64,000 nucleotides of DNA from Bacillus sp. 103mf (GTDB taxonomy: Bacteria; Bacillota; Bacilli; Bacillales; Bacillaceae_G): positions 43,514 through 107,513 of the forward strand of contig NZ_FPAF01000013.1 in the NCBI RefSeq assembly GCF_900116295.1. The letters run 5' to 3'. Shown here one piece after another: positions 1-10,172 of this stretch (positions are counted from its first letter, which is position 1; every line of letters starts with the position of its first letter). Position numbers and translations under genes: made by a program. The notes beneath the pieces were generated by a model. The model was not told the origin of the DNA. It saw nothing but the letters and a program-made list of their open reading frames with translations, and searched no databases.

Positions 1-700
1 GATCAGGAATAATCGAATGGTTTGCACCATATAATTTATCGACACCTTCAATACGAATTGTGCCAGTTCCAGCACCGCGTACTTTTGCTCCCATTGCATT
101 TAAGAAGTTCGCTAAGTCTACGATTTCTGGTTCTTTTGCTGCGTTTTCAAGAACTGTTGTCCCTTCTGCTAATACAGCGGCAGACATAATGTTTTCTGTT
201 GCCCCTACACTTGGGAAATCTAAGTAAATTTTCGCACCAGTTAACTTACCGTCTACATATGCTTCAACAAATCCATTACCAACCTTTACTTTTGCTCCCA
301 TTGCTTCAAAGCCTTTTAAATGTTGGTCAATTGGACGTGAACCGATTGCACATCCGCCAGGAAGTGCAATACGTGCACGACCATTACGTGCTAAAAGCGG
401 CCCCATTACAAGAACGGACGCGCGCATTTTACGTACATATTCAAACGGTGCTTCGATGTTTAATTCTTTTGATGCATCAATTGTTACTTCATTGTTTGCA
501 AAAGATACTTCTGCATTCAAATGACGTAATACCTCATTAATTGTGTATACATCTGATAATTCTGGTACTTCAGATAGTACATTCTTTCCATCACTCGCTA
601 ATAGGGCTGCAGCGATTATAGGTAATACAGCGTTTTTTGCGCCCTCTACGCGCACTGTGCCGTTTAACCGCTTTCCGCCACGGACGATGATCTTTTCCAA
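1..700 (-). CDS. murA: UDP-N-acetylglucosamine 1-carboxyvinyltransferase, 3' end outside window
   Basis: First committed enzyme of cytosolic peptidoglycan precursor synthesis; it transfers enolpyruvate from PEP to UDP-GlcNAc. The reading frame runs off the left edge, so only about the first 233 residues are present. The catalytic loop [14 protein letters not shown] is intact and its Cys is the residue alkylated by fosfomycin. The start is the TTG at 698-700 ([13 protein letters not shown] follows) preceded by GGAGGGG. A second MurA paralogue lies at 38809-40098, the usual two-copy state of low-GC Gram-positives. Neighbour ywmB upstream matches the B. subtilis ywmB-murAA order, so this is the murAA-type copy. 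Confidence 0.95.
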   Translation of the reverse strand, partial: MEKIIVRGGKRLNGTVRVEGAKNAVLPIIAAALLASDGKNVLSEVPELSDVYTINEVLRHLNAEVSFANNEVTIDASKELNIEAPFEYVRKMRASVLVMGPLLARNGRARIALPGGCAIGSRPIDQHLKGFEAMGAKVKVGNGFVEAYVDGKLTGAKIYLDFPSVGATENIMSAAVLAEGTTVLENAAKEPEIVDLANFLNAMGAKVRGAGTGTIRIEGVDKLYGANHSIIPD

Positions 701-734
701 GTTATTCCCCTCCGTGTCCTTTTTTCACATCTAT

Positions 735-1442
735 TCAATACTCAGAAGTTATGATCGGTGTGCCAACCACAATTGTATTCTTGTTGTTTGTAGAACGTAT
801 TGCTATTTGCACATTGATTTTCTCTTTATTTGTTGAAAGAGCGTCATTCCATTTTTTATTATATGCGGAGACTGACACAAATGCTCTTTCTTCTACTTTT
901 TCAATCATTTTTACTGAAAGATCTTTCAAAACTTCATTTACTTTATCTTGCAAAACACCTTCAATCTTATCATTGAGCGCCCCTTGAATACAAGTATAAA
1001 TTTTTGGTTTTTTATCAAAAATTTGATTCATTTTATTAATATATTTAGGATTCCATTTTGCTCCGCTCACTTCATATATAATGAAAGTGTTTTCTTTAGT
1101 ATTTTCCATTGTCCACGTAACTACCAGTCTTTCTTCATAAGAAGAAGATTTTTTTTGTGCAGTTGCTTTGTAGCCATCTTTAGATTGCTCAATTTCCCAT
1201 TCTTCTACATTTGCACGTTCCTTCAGTTGCTTTAGTAACTCTTCAAACGTATGTATATTTGAAATTGTCTTCGTTTCCCTTGCTAACCAAGACCAACGCT
1301 GAACATCAGCACCGTTCTTCTCTAAAACAGCTATCATGCTCTCCATTTTTTCCTGGTCGCTCACAGGTTTCATCTCTCTATATCCAGCTAAAAATACAAC
1401 CACACTCACGATAATCAACATCATGGCTTGCATTTTTTTCAC
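735..1442 (-). CDS. ywmB: YwmB family protein (DUF1779, TATA-box-binding-like fold)
   Basis: Predicted membrane-anchored or exported protein of about 235 residues. An N-terminal hydrophobic segment (roughly residues 5-20) is followed by a soluble domain rich in Lys and Glu. The family is named from a structural resemblance to TATA-binding protein; its function is not established. GTG at 1442 is preferred as start because AGGAGG then sits 8-10 bases upstream; an ATG two codons earlier would sit on top of that site. It lies between the DUF1146 gene and murA, the same arrangement as in B. subtilis. Confidence 0.85.
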   Translation of the reverse strand: MKKMQAMMLIIVSVVVFLAGYREMKPVSDQEKMESMIAVLEKNGADVQRWSWLARETKTISNIHTFEELLKQLKERANVEEWEIEQSKDGYKATAQKKSSSYEERLVVTWTMENTKENTFIIYEVSGAKWNPKYINKMNQIFDKKPKIYTCIQGALNDKIEGVLQDKVNEVLKDLSVKMIEKVEERAFVSVSAYNKKWNDALSTNKEKINVQIAIRSTNNKNTIVVGTPIITSEY

Positions 1443-1503
1443 GTTCATCCCCTCCTAGTCCCCATTGTTGACGGAGAAGGATGGTTCTATACGTTGTACT
1501 TTT

Positions 1504-1740
1504 TTACTTTACAAGGTACGTTAAACTCTTTGAATAGCCTAAATAATCAAGGAGAAAATTACTTACAGATGCACCGATGGCAATCGTTACAAAAATAAGA
1601 AGCACCTTCATTTGCAGTACTTTTCCCGGCTTCATTAAGCGTTCTAGGTGAAGACCTTGCAGTGCCCACCACGTAATGGTAATAAACAGTAAATGCGACA
1701 CAATTGCAATGAGTGCTTGTTGCCCTAAAATTTGTGCCAT
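1504..1740 (-). CDS. DUF1146 family small membrane protein (YwzB-like)
   Basis: A 78-residue protein with two hydrophobic segments (about residues 8-28 and 45-66), joined by a short basic loop containing LERLMKPGKV. The size, the two-helix layout and the position between the nuo/atp region and ywmB fit the conserved DUF1146/YwzB family, whose role is unknown. AAGGGG lies about 10 bases before the ATG. It reads in the same direction as ywmB and could be cotranscribed with it. Confidence 0.8.
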   Translation of the reverse strand: MAQILGQQALIAIVSHLLFITITWWALQGLHLERLMKPGKVLQMKVLLIFVTIAIGASVSNFLLDYLGYSKSLTYLVK

Positions 1741-1874
1741 AACAAATCGACCCCTTTTATCCTGCTCTAACGGGCAACTCCCCGTATGAACCAGACTGCT
1801 TACTACTTATGTAGTAAAAGAAAATTCACCAAAATAAAAAGTGCAGAGTTTATGCTCTACACTTTCAATTTGTA

Positions 1875-3401
1875 CTATTGTACCATATTCCCAAGAAAGA
1901 AGAAATCTTTCATAAGCGGAAAATAATTATAAAAGAAATTGTAACCGCCGGCTGGTAATATCCCGAGCACAACTGTTGCAATTGCGCAAAGGCTTACAAC
2001 GATTTTCAAGTTAACCGGAAGAACGATACGCTCGTCACTTTCTGCCCGGCGAAAAAACATTTGCTGCAAGATGCGAAAATAGTAGATGAATGAGATAACC
2101 GTTGTTCCCATCATTATCGATGCTAGCACGTAATGAGCTGGCTGGGCGATAAAGGCCCCTAAAAAGATGTTAATTTTCCCGATAAATCCAGCTGTCCCAG
2201 GAATACCAGCAAGTGACAAAATAAAAATTGTCATCATGATTGCAGCAAACGGTGATCGTTTATATAAACCAGCAAAAGCAGATATATTTTCTTGCCCCGT
2301 TCGTAAAATTATTCCGTGGATAATTGCAAATGCTCCGATATTCATCAGTACATAAGCAAACATATAAAACCACATACTATCCAGAAGAAATGGCGACATC
2401 GCAACAAGCGGTACGAGTAAATAACCAGCATGTGCCACTCCTGAATACGCAAGCATTCGTTTTATACTATGCTGCTTTAAAGCAACGCTATTCCCAACAA
2501 TCATCGTTACACTTGCAAGAACGGCAATATAGATGCTCATATTGCTAAATAGTGATGCCGCCCCATTTTGCACAGGAATAGCTGCGAAAATGACTAAAAA
2601 AATGCGAACAATCATTACAAATCCAGCAATTTTCGATACGGTTCCTAACAATGCCGTAACAGGCGTTACTGCTCCTTCATACACATCAGGTGCCCACATA
2701 TGAAATGGGACAGTCGCAATTTTAAAAGACAAACCGATAAAAAGCAGGATAAACGCAAGTGACAACAACAGTTGTATATCGCCGCTCACACCTTGCATAA
2801 ATAAACGCTGCATATCCAAAATATTTGTTGAACCTGTCAGTCCGTACAGATAACTCATTCCAAACAACGTAATTGCCGTAGAAATACCACCGTTTATTAC
2901 ATACTTCATTGCCGCTTCATTCGAAGCTTTATTCTTCTTACGAATACCGACTAAAATGTACGAAGACAATGACAATAATTCAAGACCGATAAACAGTGTA
3001 ATAAGATCACTGCTAGATGCCATAAACATCGCACCAAGAAGTGCTGTTAAAAATAAGTAATAATACTCTCCCAGGTCTTCAATCGGCTGCTTATCATCAT
3101 CTTCTACCGCAAGAAGTAATACAAGAATGCCGCCGAGCAATAAGAGCGTTTTAAATGCTTTTGAAAATCCGTCTAATACAAAAGATCCATCTAAAATCTC
3201 TCCAGCCGGTGCACCGTACAATGTAACAAGCGCCACAAGTGCGAGTATGACCACACCAATTGCCCCGTACGATAAATTCCGGCGCTCAAACGTTTGTTTT
3301 GCAAACAAATCAAGAAGTGATAGAAGAATAGCCCCGCCAAGCAGGATGAATTCCGGCGTCATTAGATGCCATGATAAGTCTAGTAATGTTTTCATATCCA
3401 T
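1875..3401 (-). CDS. nuoN: NADH-quinone oxidoreductase subunit N
   Basis: Antiporter-like proton-pumping membrane subunit of complex I, 508 residues and about 14 hydrophobic segments. It carries the Proton_antipo_M domain with the conserved region around residues 200-260 (SFKIATVPFHMWAPDVYEG). Last gene of the leftward nuo operon, starting 3 bases after nuoM stops, with AGGAGG about 10 bases before the ATG. Length is normal for bacterial NuoN. Confidence 0.96.
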   Translation of the reverse strand: MDMKTLLDLSWHLMTPEFILLGGAILLSLLDLFAKQTFERRNLSYGAIGVVILALVALVTLYGAPAGEILDGSFVLDGFSKAFKTLLLLGGILVLLLAVEDDDKQPIEDLGEYYYLFLTALLGAMFMASSSDLITLFIGLELLSLSSYILVGIRKKNKASNEAAMKYVINGGISTAITLFGMSYLYGLTGSTNILDMQRLFMQGVSGDIQLLLSLAFILLFIGLSFKIATVPFHMWAPDVYEGAVTPVTALLGTVSKIAGFVMIVRIFLVIFAAIPVQNGAASLFSNMSIYIAVLASVTMIVGNSVALKQHSIKRMLAYSGVAHAGYLLVPLVAMSPFLLDSMWFYMFAYVLMNIGAFAIIHGIILRTGQENISAFAGLYKRSPFAAIMMTIFILSLAGIPGTAGFIGKINIFLGAFIAQPAHYVLASIMMGTTVISFIYYFRILQQMFFRRAESDERIVLPVNLKIVVSLCAIATVVLGILPAGGYNFFYNYFPLMKDFFFLGNMVQ

Positions 3402-3404
3402 CTT

Positions 3405-4907
3405 CTACCTACCTCCTAACGATTGTAATGTGTCACGAAGCGGTTCACCTAGTACATCTGGCAGAATACCAATGATTAGAATACATGCCAGCAAGATCAC
3501 CACCGGAATATATTCCCACCCGTGTATATCGTCCTTCGCTTCGCATTCACTTTTTCCAAATATAACTTGCATAGCTGCCCGGAGTACATACACTGCTGTT
3601 AAAATAATCCCGATTGCTCCGATTGCCGCTAATACCCGGTTCTCCTGAAACAAGCCAAGAAATGCGAGAAATTCACTCACAAAGCCGGACATTCCAGGAA
3701 GTCCGAGCGAAGCCATACTTCCCGCTAACAAGAATCCGCTAAGCACCGGCACTTGCTTCGCTAAGCCGCCAAGTTTTGTAATATCAGAAGTATGAAAGCG
3801 CTGCTCGATTATACCAAGCAGGAAAAACAACAGCGCCGCAATTAAACCGTGGGAAACGACTTGGAACAATGCCCCCTTCATTCCCGCCGTGTTCAGCGCA
3901 GCTAAACCGATTAATACGATTCCCATATGCGAAATACTTGAATATGCGAGCACCTTTCGGAAATCGGTTTGAACAAGTGCTAAGAGTGCCCCGTACAGCA
4001 AGTTGATAACTCCTAAAACTCCTAAGAACACCGCGAATTTTTCAAACTGCTCCGGGAAAAGTCCCATTCCAAAACGGACAATTCCGTATGCTCCAATCTT
4101 TAAAAGAACACCTGCATGCAGCATGACTACCGCTGGGTGCGCCTCCACGTGGACATTCACCATCCAGCGGTGCAGCGGAAAGACTGGAAGTTTAATCATG
4201 AATGCAATCATAATGGCTAGAAATAAACCGAACTGCAAGGAGTTAGACAGTTCACCAACCGTTGTCATTTCTTTTCCTGCTAAAACGGTTTGTAGCTCTG
4301 CAATATTTGTTGTACCTGCTCTTGCAAATAAAATGGAAAAAGCAATAAGTAAAATCGCTGACCCGATGCCGTTATAAATTAAATAGCTATACGCCGCTTT
4401 TTCACTGCTAAATTTGCCCCATTTCCCAACAAGTAAAAACATAGCTGGCAGTGTAATTTCAAAGAACACGAAGAACAGCAGCAAGTTTTCCGCAGCGAAG
4501 ACGCCAAGCATGCCGACTTCAAGCATAAGCAGCAACATGTAGAAACCCTTTACGTGCTTTGTAACGGAAAAGGCCGTAATAGCAGCCAATGTCACCAATA
4601 ATGCTGTAAGAAACATCATAACGAGCGAGAAGCCATCAATGCCGAGTTCGTAATAAATTGTGAACAGTTCTTTCTCTATACTTGGAAAGTTTCCAAATTG
4701 AATCCACTTTACCTTTTCTGCAAACATCGTTAAACTTTTTCCCGATGCATATGTACTTACGATAAAGAGCGCGGCCCCAAGCGGAAGTAATGTTCCAAGC
4801 AAACCAACAAGCTTCGCTGCTCTTTCCTCTTTCTTCGGTACAAATGCCAGCAGGATGATACAAAGCAGCGGGGAGAAAATAAAGAAAGATAATAAAAAGG
4901 AACTCAT
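3405..4907 (-). CDS. nuoM: NADH-quinone oxidoreductase subunit M
   Basis: Second antiporter-like membrane subunit of complex I, about 500 residues. The conserved stretch KLPVFPLHRWMVNVHVEAHP is present around residue 240. The ATG at 4907 (MSSFLLSFF) overlaps the nuoL stop as ATGA and has a G-run ribosome site inside the nuoL end, so it is preferred to the longer upstream frame. The overlap suggests translational coupling to NuoL. Confidence 0.95.
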   Translation of the reverse strand: MSSFLLSFFIFSPLLCIILLAFVPKKEERAAKLVGLLGTLLPLGAALFIVSTYASGKSLTMFAEKVKWIQFGNFPSIEKELFTIYYELGIDGFSLVMMFLTALLVTLAAITAFSVTKHVKGFYMLLLMLEVGMLGVFAAENLLLFFVFFEITLPAMFLLVGKWGKFSSEKAAYSYLIYNGIGSAILLIAFSILFARAGTTNIAELQTVLAGKEMTTVGELSNSLQFGLFLAIMIAFMIKLPVFPLHRWMVNVHVEAHPAVVMLHAGVLLKIGAYGIVRFGMGLFPEQFEKFAVFLGVLGVINLLYGALLALVQTDFRKVLAYSSISHMGIVLIGLAALNTAGMKGALFQVVSHGLIAALLFFLLGIIEQRFHTSDITKLGGLAKQVPVLSGFLLAGSMASLGLPGMSGFVSEFLAFLGLFQENRVLAAIGAIGIILTAVYVLRAAMQVIFGKSECEAKDDIHGWEYIPVVILLACILIIGILPDVLGEPLRDTLQSLGGR

Positions 4908-6769
4908 TTTCCATACCCCCCTGTCAATAACAGAATCATTACGAGTGCAGCTAAGCAAACCGCTGTCACTGTGCCGTACATTTGCACTTGCCCGTTTTGT
5001 AATTTCGAGCCAATCGTACTTACACCTTTTACGATGCCACTAATAAACTGCATGGTTCCTTCCACAATATACGTTTCAAAGAAATATAGAACATATGCAA
5101 TTCCTTTAACGAGCGGAAGCACCGTTTTGCTATACAATTCATCAATATAATATTTCTCCTGGAGCAAGCTATACATGGCAGTATTCTTCCCGCCAAGCCA
5201 ATCATGTGAAATGGTACGTTTTCCATATATCAAATATGCTAAACCAATCCCAGCCACTGAAACGAGCGTTGCCACGATCATAATCCAGGCCGGGCCATGA
5301 ACCTCTCTCACTTGAAACGCTGCGTCTTTTGTAAGCCAATCCCCAAGAAAAGTTCCGAACCAAGGTGTATTCACATAACCAGCCACAATCGCTAGGACGC
5401 CAAGAACCATCATTGGCACTGTCATTATCTTTGGAGACTCATGCACATGTTTCTGCTCCCCGCGCGCCTCTCCCGTGAAGACAAGGAAGTACAAGCGGAA
5501 CATATAGAAAGCAGTGAAGAAAGCTGCGATTACCGCAAGGACGAATAAACCGTAATTGCCGCGTTCCCACGTCACTGCTAAGATTTCATCCTTACTAAAA
5601 AACCCAGAAAATAACGGAACGCCGCTAATCGCAAACGTACCAATTAAAAACAATGAGCCGGTCACTTTCATCTTCTTAAACAGACCGCCCATTTCCTCGA
5701 TGTTTTGCGTATGCACCGCATGAATGACGCTGCCGGCAGCTAAGAATAATAATGCCTTGAAGAAAGCGTGCGTCGTTAAATGAAAAACCCCCGCCACGTA
5801 CCCAGCAGAACCGAGCGCAAGCATCATATAACCAAGCTGACTCACCGTGGAGTAGGCTAATACACGCTTAATGTCCGTTTGCACGATACCAATAGATGCT
5901 GCAAAGATTGCCGTAATACCGCCAACAACTGCAACAGTTTGCATCGCTGCTTCGCTCGCTGCGAAAAGCGGGAACATAGTAGCAACTAAATATACCCCAG
6001 CAGCAACCATCGTCGCTGCGTGGATTAGCGCCGATACTGGTGTTGGGCCTTCCATCGCATCTGGAAGCCACGTATGCAGCGGAAACTGACCTGATTTCCC
6101 AATTGCACCGACAAAGATTAAAATCGCCGTTAATGTAATCATCGTCCCCGAAATTTCTCCAGTTTGTACGGCCTGAAAGATTACCTCATAATCAAAGCTA
6201 CCAACTTGCCAGAATAATAGAATCATTCCAATAAACAAGCCGACGTCCCCGATACGCGTCATAATAAACGCCTTTTTTGCAGCTGCCTTTGCCTCTTCTT
6301 TAAAGAAATAAAACCCAATTAATAAAAAGGAGCCGAGTCCTACTAACTCCCAGAATATATAAAGCTGTAATAAGTTAGTAGAGATGACAAGTCCAAGCAT
6401 CGCAAATGTAAACAGCCCTAAGTATGCATAAAAAATATGGAGTCTTTCATCGCCATGCATATACCCTTTTGAATACATATGAACGAGCAAACTCACAAGT
6501 GTGACAATAAAGAGCATTAATGCATTTAATGCATTTACTTCAAAGCCAAAAGAAATATTCACATCCCCAATTTGGAGCCAAGTCCATTGCTGCTTTACCG
6601 TTTCTGATGATAGCCGTTCTATTAATACAAGTACCGCACCCACAAATGAAAGCAAGGTGAGCAAGATGCCGAGCCAGCTGCTTCCTTCTTTTAACTTCTT
6701 GCCAAACATCACGAGTAAAACGAAAGACACAAGCGGGAAAAGCGGTATTAGCCATGCATAATCCATCAT
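4904..6769 (-). CDS. nuoL: NADH-quinone oxidoreductase subunit L
   Basis: Largest antiporter-like subunit of complex I, 621 residues. The N-terminal Proton_antipo_N and central Proton_antipo_M regions are visible, including KSGQFPLHTWLPDAMEGPTP near residue 225. The C-terminal part carries the extra hydrophobic and lateral-helix region expected of NuoL. It lies between nuoK and nuoM in the standard order. Confidence 0.96.
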   Translation of the reverse strand: MMDYAWLIPLFPLVSFVLLVMFGKKLKEGSSWLGILLTLLSFVGAVLVLIERLSSETVKQQWTWLQIGDVNISFGFEVNALNALMLFIVTLVSLLVHMYSKGYMHGDERLHIFYAYLGLFTFAMLGLVISTNLLQLYIFWELVGLGSFLLIGFYFFKEEAKAAAKKAFIMTRIGDVGLFIGMILLFWQVGSFDYEVIFQAVQTGEISGTMITLTAILIFVGAIGKSGQFPLHTWLPDAMEGPTPVSALIHAATMVAAGVYLVATMFPLFAASEAAMQTVAVVGGITAIFAASIGIVQTDIKRVLAYSTVSQLGYMMLALGSAGYVAGVFHLTTHAFFKALLFLAAGSVIHAVHTQNIEEMGGLFKKMKVTGSLFLIGTFAISGVPLFSGFFSKDEILAVTWERGNYGLFVLAVIAAFFTAFYMFRLYFLVFTGEARGEQKHVHESPKIMTVPMMVLGVLAIVAGYVNTPWFGTFLGDWLTKDAAFQVREVHGPAWIMIVATLVSVAGIGLAYLIYGKRTISHDWLGGKNTAMYSLLQEKYYIDELYSKTVLPLVKGIAYVLYFFETYIVEGTMQFISGIVKGVSTIGSKLQNGQVQMYGTVTAVCLAALVMILLLTGGYGK

Positions 6770-6798
6770 GAATTCCTCCCCCCTTTTCGGTCATCATC

Positions 6799-7113
6799 TT
6801 AATGCTTTAACGAATCCATTTCATCTGTATTGACCGTTTCGCGGTTTCTATATAGAGCAATTAAAATTGCCAAACCCACCGCTGCTTCTGCTGCAGCGAC
6901 GGACATTGTGAACAATGAAAAAATTTGTCCCTTTAAATTTGGAAACATCCCTAATTTACTAAAGGCAACTAAATTTAAGTTCGCCGCATTTAACATAAGT
7001 TCAATACAAATTAATACAATTACTGTATTACGCTTCGTTAACGCTCCAAATAAGCCGATGCAAAACAGTATAATCGCAAGCGTCAAGTATGCAGAAGCTG
7101 GAATACTATTCAT
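6799..7113 (-). CDS. nuoK: NADH-quinone oxidoreductase subunit K
   Basis: Small complex I membrane subunit of 104 residues with three hydrophobic helices, an MrpC-like fold. Conserved Glu residues lie in helices 2 and 3 ([16 protein letters not shown] and [13 protein letters not shown]), as expected for the proton channel. ATG at 7113 ([10 protein letters not shown]) has GGAGG a few bases upstream and overlaps the end of nuoJ by 8 bases. A start 23 codons earlier would lie deeper inside nuoJ and lacks a site. Confidence 0.95.
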   Translation of the reverse strand: MNSIPASAYLTLAIILFCIGLFGALTKRNTVIVLICIELMLNAANLNLVAFSKLGMFPNLKGQIFSLFTMSVAAAEAAVGLAILIALYRNRETVNTDEMDSLKH

Positions 7114-7630
7114 GCGAATCCTCCTTTTTCTCGTCCTTCTTCGCAAGTACAATTGCACCAACAAGAGCAACAAGTAATACAACAGATGTTAACTCAAACG
7201 GAATTATATATTTCGAATACAACAATTCACCGATCTGACGTGTATTTTGTTCATGAAGTACGATACCATCTTGAACACGTCCATTCTCAAAGTCCACATT
7301 ATTCACCGCAAAATACATCACCGCACCAAAGATTACAACAGCAAGAAAAACAATCAATTTACGAAAGCCGAAACGTGCTTCTTCTTCATCATTATGTTTC
7401 GTTAACATAATGCCAAAAATCATAATGATCGTAATCGCACCGGAATAAATCAAAATTTGGGCAACCCCAACAAATTCTGCTGATAACATAAAATAAAGCC
7501 CAGCAATACTAAGAAAGGTAAACACTAGAGCGAGCATCATATGCATCACTTTCGTTAAGTTCAGCATAAGTACACCGCCCATAATCGCAAGCAGGGCTAA
7601 TGCTAAAAACGCTACTAACTCGCCGCTCAT
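7106..7630 (-). CDS. nuoJ: NADH-quinone oxidoreductase subunit J
   Basis: Complex I membrane subunit of 174 residues with about five hydrophobic helices, including the Gly-rich helix region [20 protein letters not shown] around residues 55-75. This contains the pi-bulge helix known in the family. The charged C-terminus ([11 protein letters not shown]) overlaps nuoK, and its start overlaps the nuoI stop by 4 bases, so nuoI-J-K look translationally coupled. Confidence 0.95.
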   Translation of the reverse strand: MSGELVAFLALALLAIMGGVLMLNLTKVMHMMLALVFTFLSIAGLYFMLSAEFVGVAQILIYSGAITIIMIFGIMLTKHNDEEEARFGFRKLIVFLAVVIFGAVMYFAVNNVDFENGRVQDGIVLHEQNTRQIGELLYSKYIIPFELTSVVLLVALVGAIVLAKKDEKKEDSHE

Positions 7631-8046
7631 GCTTTATTCTCCTTTCTCACATGTTGATTATTTTCATCAAGCCACTGTAAGTTTTTAAATAAATCATCAC
7701 GCGAATATTCGGCTAGCTCAAAGTTATTTGTCATCACAATCGCTTCTGTCGGGCAAACTTCCGTACAAAGATCGCAAAGAATACAAATTTCAAAGTTAAT
7801 ATCATACGTATCAATGATTTTCCCTTTCTTCTCTGGATCTGGATGTTTTTTCCCTGTTAGTTGAATGCAGTCTGTTGGACAAATATTTGCGCATTGATTG
7901 CACACGATACATTTTTCTGGATAAAACTTTTGAATACCGCGAAAGCGATCTGGGAGTGGTAGTGGCTGATTTGGATAGTCGTACGTTACTTTCTTCTTAC
8001 TTAAATTGCTAAGTGTATACTTTAAACCTTTAAATAAACCCTTCAT
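7627..8046 (-). CDS. nuoI: NADH-quinone oxidoreductase subunit I (2x[4Fe-4S])
   Basis: Peripheral-arm ferredoxin-like subunit of complex I, 139 residues. Two CxxCxxCxxxCP motifs bind the N6a/N6b clusters: CIVCNQCANICP near residue 46 and CILCDLCTEVCP near residue 90. It passes electrons toward NuoB. Start ATG at 8046 has GCAGGAG about 5 bases upstream. With no nuoEFG in the operon, this and NuoB are the only Fe-S subunits encoded in this window for complex I. Confidence 0.96.
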   Translation of the reverse strand: MKGLFKGLKYTLSNLSKKKVTYDYPNQPLPLPDRFRGIQKFYPEKCIVCNQCANICPTDCIQLTGKKHPDPEKKGKIIDTYDINFEICILCDLCTEVCPTEAIVMTNNFELAEYSRDDLFKNLQWLDENNQHVRKENKA

Positions 8047-8067
8047 TGTACTCCTGCCCCCTTTAGA

Positions 8068-9069
8068 TTAGAAGAACAATTCTTTTATCAATGCCGCTAA
8101 GAAAATATTCGCAAGTGCTACCGGCAGTAATACTTTCCAGCCAAACTCCATTAATTGATCGCCTCGTATACGCGGGAACGTCACGCGGAACCAAATTAAT
8201 AGAAAGACAACTGCACTAAATTTGAGCGCAAACCAAACAGCTCCTGGAATAAACGCTAGGAACGGAATCGGCTGCCAACCTCCTAAAAATAGTACTGTCA
8301 TAAGCGATGCCATTCCGAAGAAATACACATACTCAGAAAGCATAAAGAACGCCCAGCGAAATCCCGAATACTCCGTATGATATCCAGAGACGAGCTCCGA
8401 TTCGGCTTCCGGTAAATCAAACGGCGTTCGGTTCAATTCCGCAACAGCTGCGATTAAAAAGACGATAAAACCAATTGGCTGCACGAAAATGTACCAAACC
8501 CCTTCTTGCGCCTCTACAATATCATTTAAATTTAAGCTGCCTGTTAGAAGGATGACCCCAATTACGCTCATCACAAGTGGAATTTCATAGGAGATCATTT
8601 GTGCTGCGGCGCGCATTCCGCCGAGTAACGAATATTTATTATTAGATGCCCAGCCCCCGGTTACAACACCAATTGTTGTAATCCCTGAGACTGCAATGTA
8701 ATACAGCAAGCCGACGCCGATATCGGCAAACTGCAACTTATCTGTAAACGGAATGACCGCTAGTACCATGAATGCCGGAGCAAACGCAATGACCGGTGCT
8801 AATATGAAGAGCGGTTTATCGGCTGCTTTTGGAATCGTATCTTCCTTTAGCAAAAGTTTTAATACGTCCGCTACTGTTTGCAGCAGTCCAAACCGACCGC
8901 CCACTTGGTTCGGTCCGATACGTCCCTGCATAAATCCCATTACTTTTCGTTCTGCTAAAATTCCATATGTAACAAAGCCAAGAACGACAAACAACAACAA
9001 CGTTGCCAATCCGAAAAAGATAAGAAAATTCGTCCAGCTTGCGGGTGACTCTAAGAGGTTTTGTATCAT
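8068..9069 (-). CDS. nuoH: NADH-quinone oxidoreductase subunit H
   Basis: Membrane subunit that forms part of the quinone chamber, 333 residues and about eight hydrophobic helices. Signature RIGPNQVGG (about residues 51-59) and the acidic loop following NRTPFDLPEAESELVSG (about residue 205) are both present. The ATG at 9069 shares bases with the nuoD stop (TGATG). A GTG one codon upstream also has a reasonable spacing to GGAGG, so the exact start is uncertain by one codon. Confidence 0.95.
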   Translation of the reverse strand: MIQNLLESPASWTNFLIFFGLATLLLFVVLGFVTYGILAERKVMGFMQGRIGPNQVGGRFGLLQTVADVLKLLLKEDTIPKAADKPLFILAPVIAFAPAFMVLAVIPFTDKLQFADIGVGLLYYIAVSGITTIGVVTGGWASNNKYSLLGGMRAAAQMISYEIPLVMSVIGVILLTGSLNLNDIVEAQEGVWYIFVQPIGFIVFLIAAVAELNRTPFDLPEAESELVSGYHTEYSGFRWAFFMLSEYVYFFGMASLMTVLFLGGWQPIPFLAFIPGAVWFALKFSAVVFLLIWFRVTFPRIRGDQLMEFGWKVLLPVALANIFLAALIKELFF

Positions 9070-10169
9070 CACCCATCAACCTCCCCAAGTACAATATCAA
9101 TGCCGCCTAAAATTGTAATTAAGTTTGCGATATTCTCGCCTTTCAAGAGCTTCGGTAAAATTTGCAGATTATAAAAAGATGGGCGGCGGAACTTTAAGCG
9201 ATACGGCTCTTTCTTTCCATCACTCGCAATGTAACAGCCAATCTCGCCGCGCGGTGACTCAATTCGCACGAATGCTTCACCTTTTGGTGGTTTAATAATC
9301 TTTGGCACCTTTGCTAAGATTGCTCCTTCTTTCGGAAACTGCTCTACCGCTTGTTCAATAATTTTCAGCGACTCTTCAATTTCCTCCATTCGGCAAACAT
9401 AACGATCCCAAGCATCCCCCACCTTACCGACAGGAATATCAAAATCAAAACGTTCATAAATAGAGTACGGCTCATCTTTCCGAAGATCCCATTTCTCACC
9501 CGTGCAGCGCAAGTTTGCTCCGCTTAACGAATATTGCAGGGCGTCTTCTGCCGAGTAAATCCCGACTCCCTTTACGCGGTTTAAGAAAATTTCATTGCCG
9601 CTCACAAGGTCGTGATACCCCTCTAACTGCTCTCTCATATAAGGTACAAACTCGCGCACCTTTTCAATCCAGCCGTCCGGTGCATCCCATTTCACCCCGC
9701 CAACGCGCATATAATTAAACGTTAAACGCGCTCCGCATAATTCATTCAGTAGGTTAATAATCATCTCCCGTTCGCGAAATGCATATAGAAATGGACTGAC
9801 CGCTCCAATATCAAGCAAATTGGTTCCCCACCAAACGAGGTGACTCGCCACGCGCCCAAGTTCCATTGCAAGTATGCGCAAATATTCAGCGCGCTCCGGG
9901 ATTTCCAACCCCATCATCGTCTCCACTGCGTGGCAGATGACATAATTATTTGTCATGGCCGCTAAATAATCCATTCGGTCTGTGTATGGAATAATTTGCG
10001 TATACTGCAAACTTTCCGCAATTTTCTCCGTGCCGCGGTGCAAATAGCCAATGACAGGTGTAGCTTCTTTAATGATTTCCCCATCAATTTTAATAACGAG
10101 CCGAAATACACCGTGCGTACTCGGATGCTGCGGACCTACATTTAAAAGCATTTCTTCTGTACGAATCAT
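9069..10169 (-). CDS. nuoD: NADH-quinone oxidoreductase subunit D
   Basis: 49-kDa-type subunit that builds the quinone-reduction site with NuoB, 366 residues. The N-terminal motif GPQHPSTHGVFRL (about residues 12-24) supplies the conserved His loop. The protein is a separate NuoD, not a NuoCD fusion as in E. coli. G-rich ribosome site about 5-8 bases before ATG. It starts 3 bases after the nuoC stop. Confidence 0.96.
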   Translation of the reverse strand: MIRTEEMLLNVGPQHPSTHGVFRLVIKIDGEIIKEATPVIGYLHRGTEKIAESLQYTQIIPYTDRMDYLAAMTNNYVICHAVETMMGLEIPERAEYLRILAMELGRVASHLVWWGTNLLDIGAVSPFLYAFREREMIINLLNELCGARLTFNYMRVGGVKWDAPDGWIEKVREFVPYMREQLEGYHDLVSGNEIFLNRVKGVGIYSAEDALQYSLSGANLRCTGEKWDLRKDEPYSIYERFDFDIPVGKVGDAWDRYVCRMEEIEESLKIIEQAVEQFPKEGAILAKVPKIIKPPKGEAFVRIESPRGEIGCYIASDGKKEPYRLKFRRPSFYNLQILPKLLKGENIANLITILGGIDIVLGEVDG

Positions 10170-10172
10170 GTT

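Noticed and set aside
543-987. Plus-strand frames opposite murA and ywmB
   Set aside because: Lack ribosome sites and overlap well-supported genes on the other strand.
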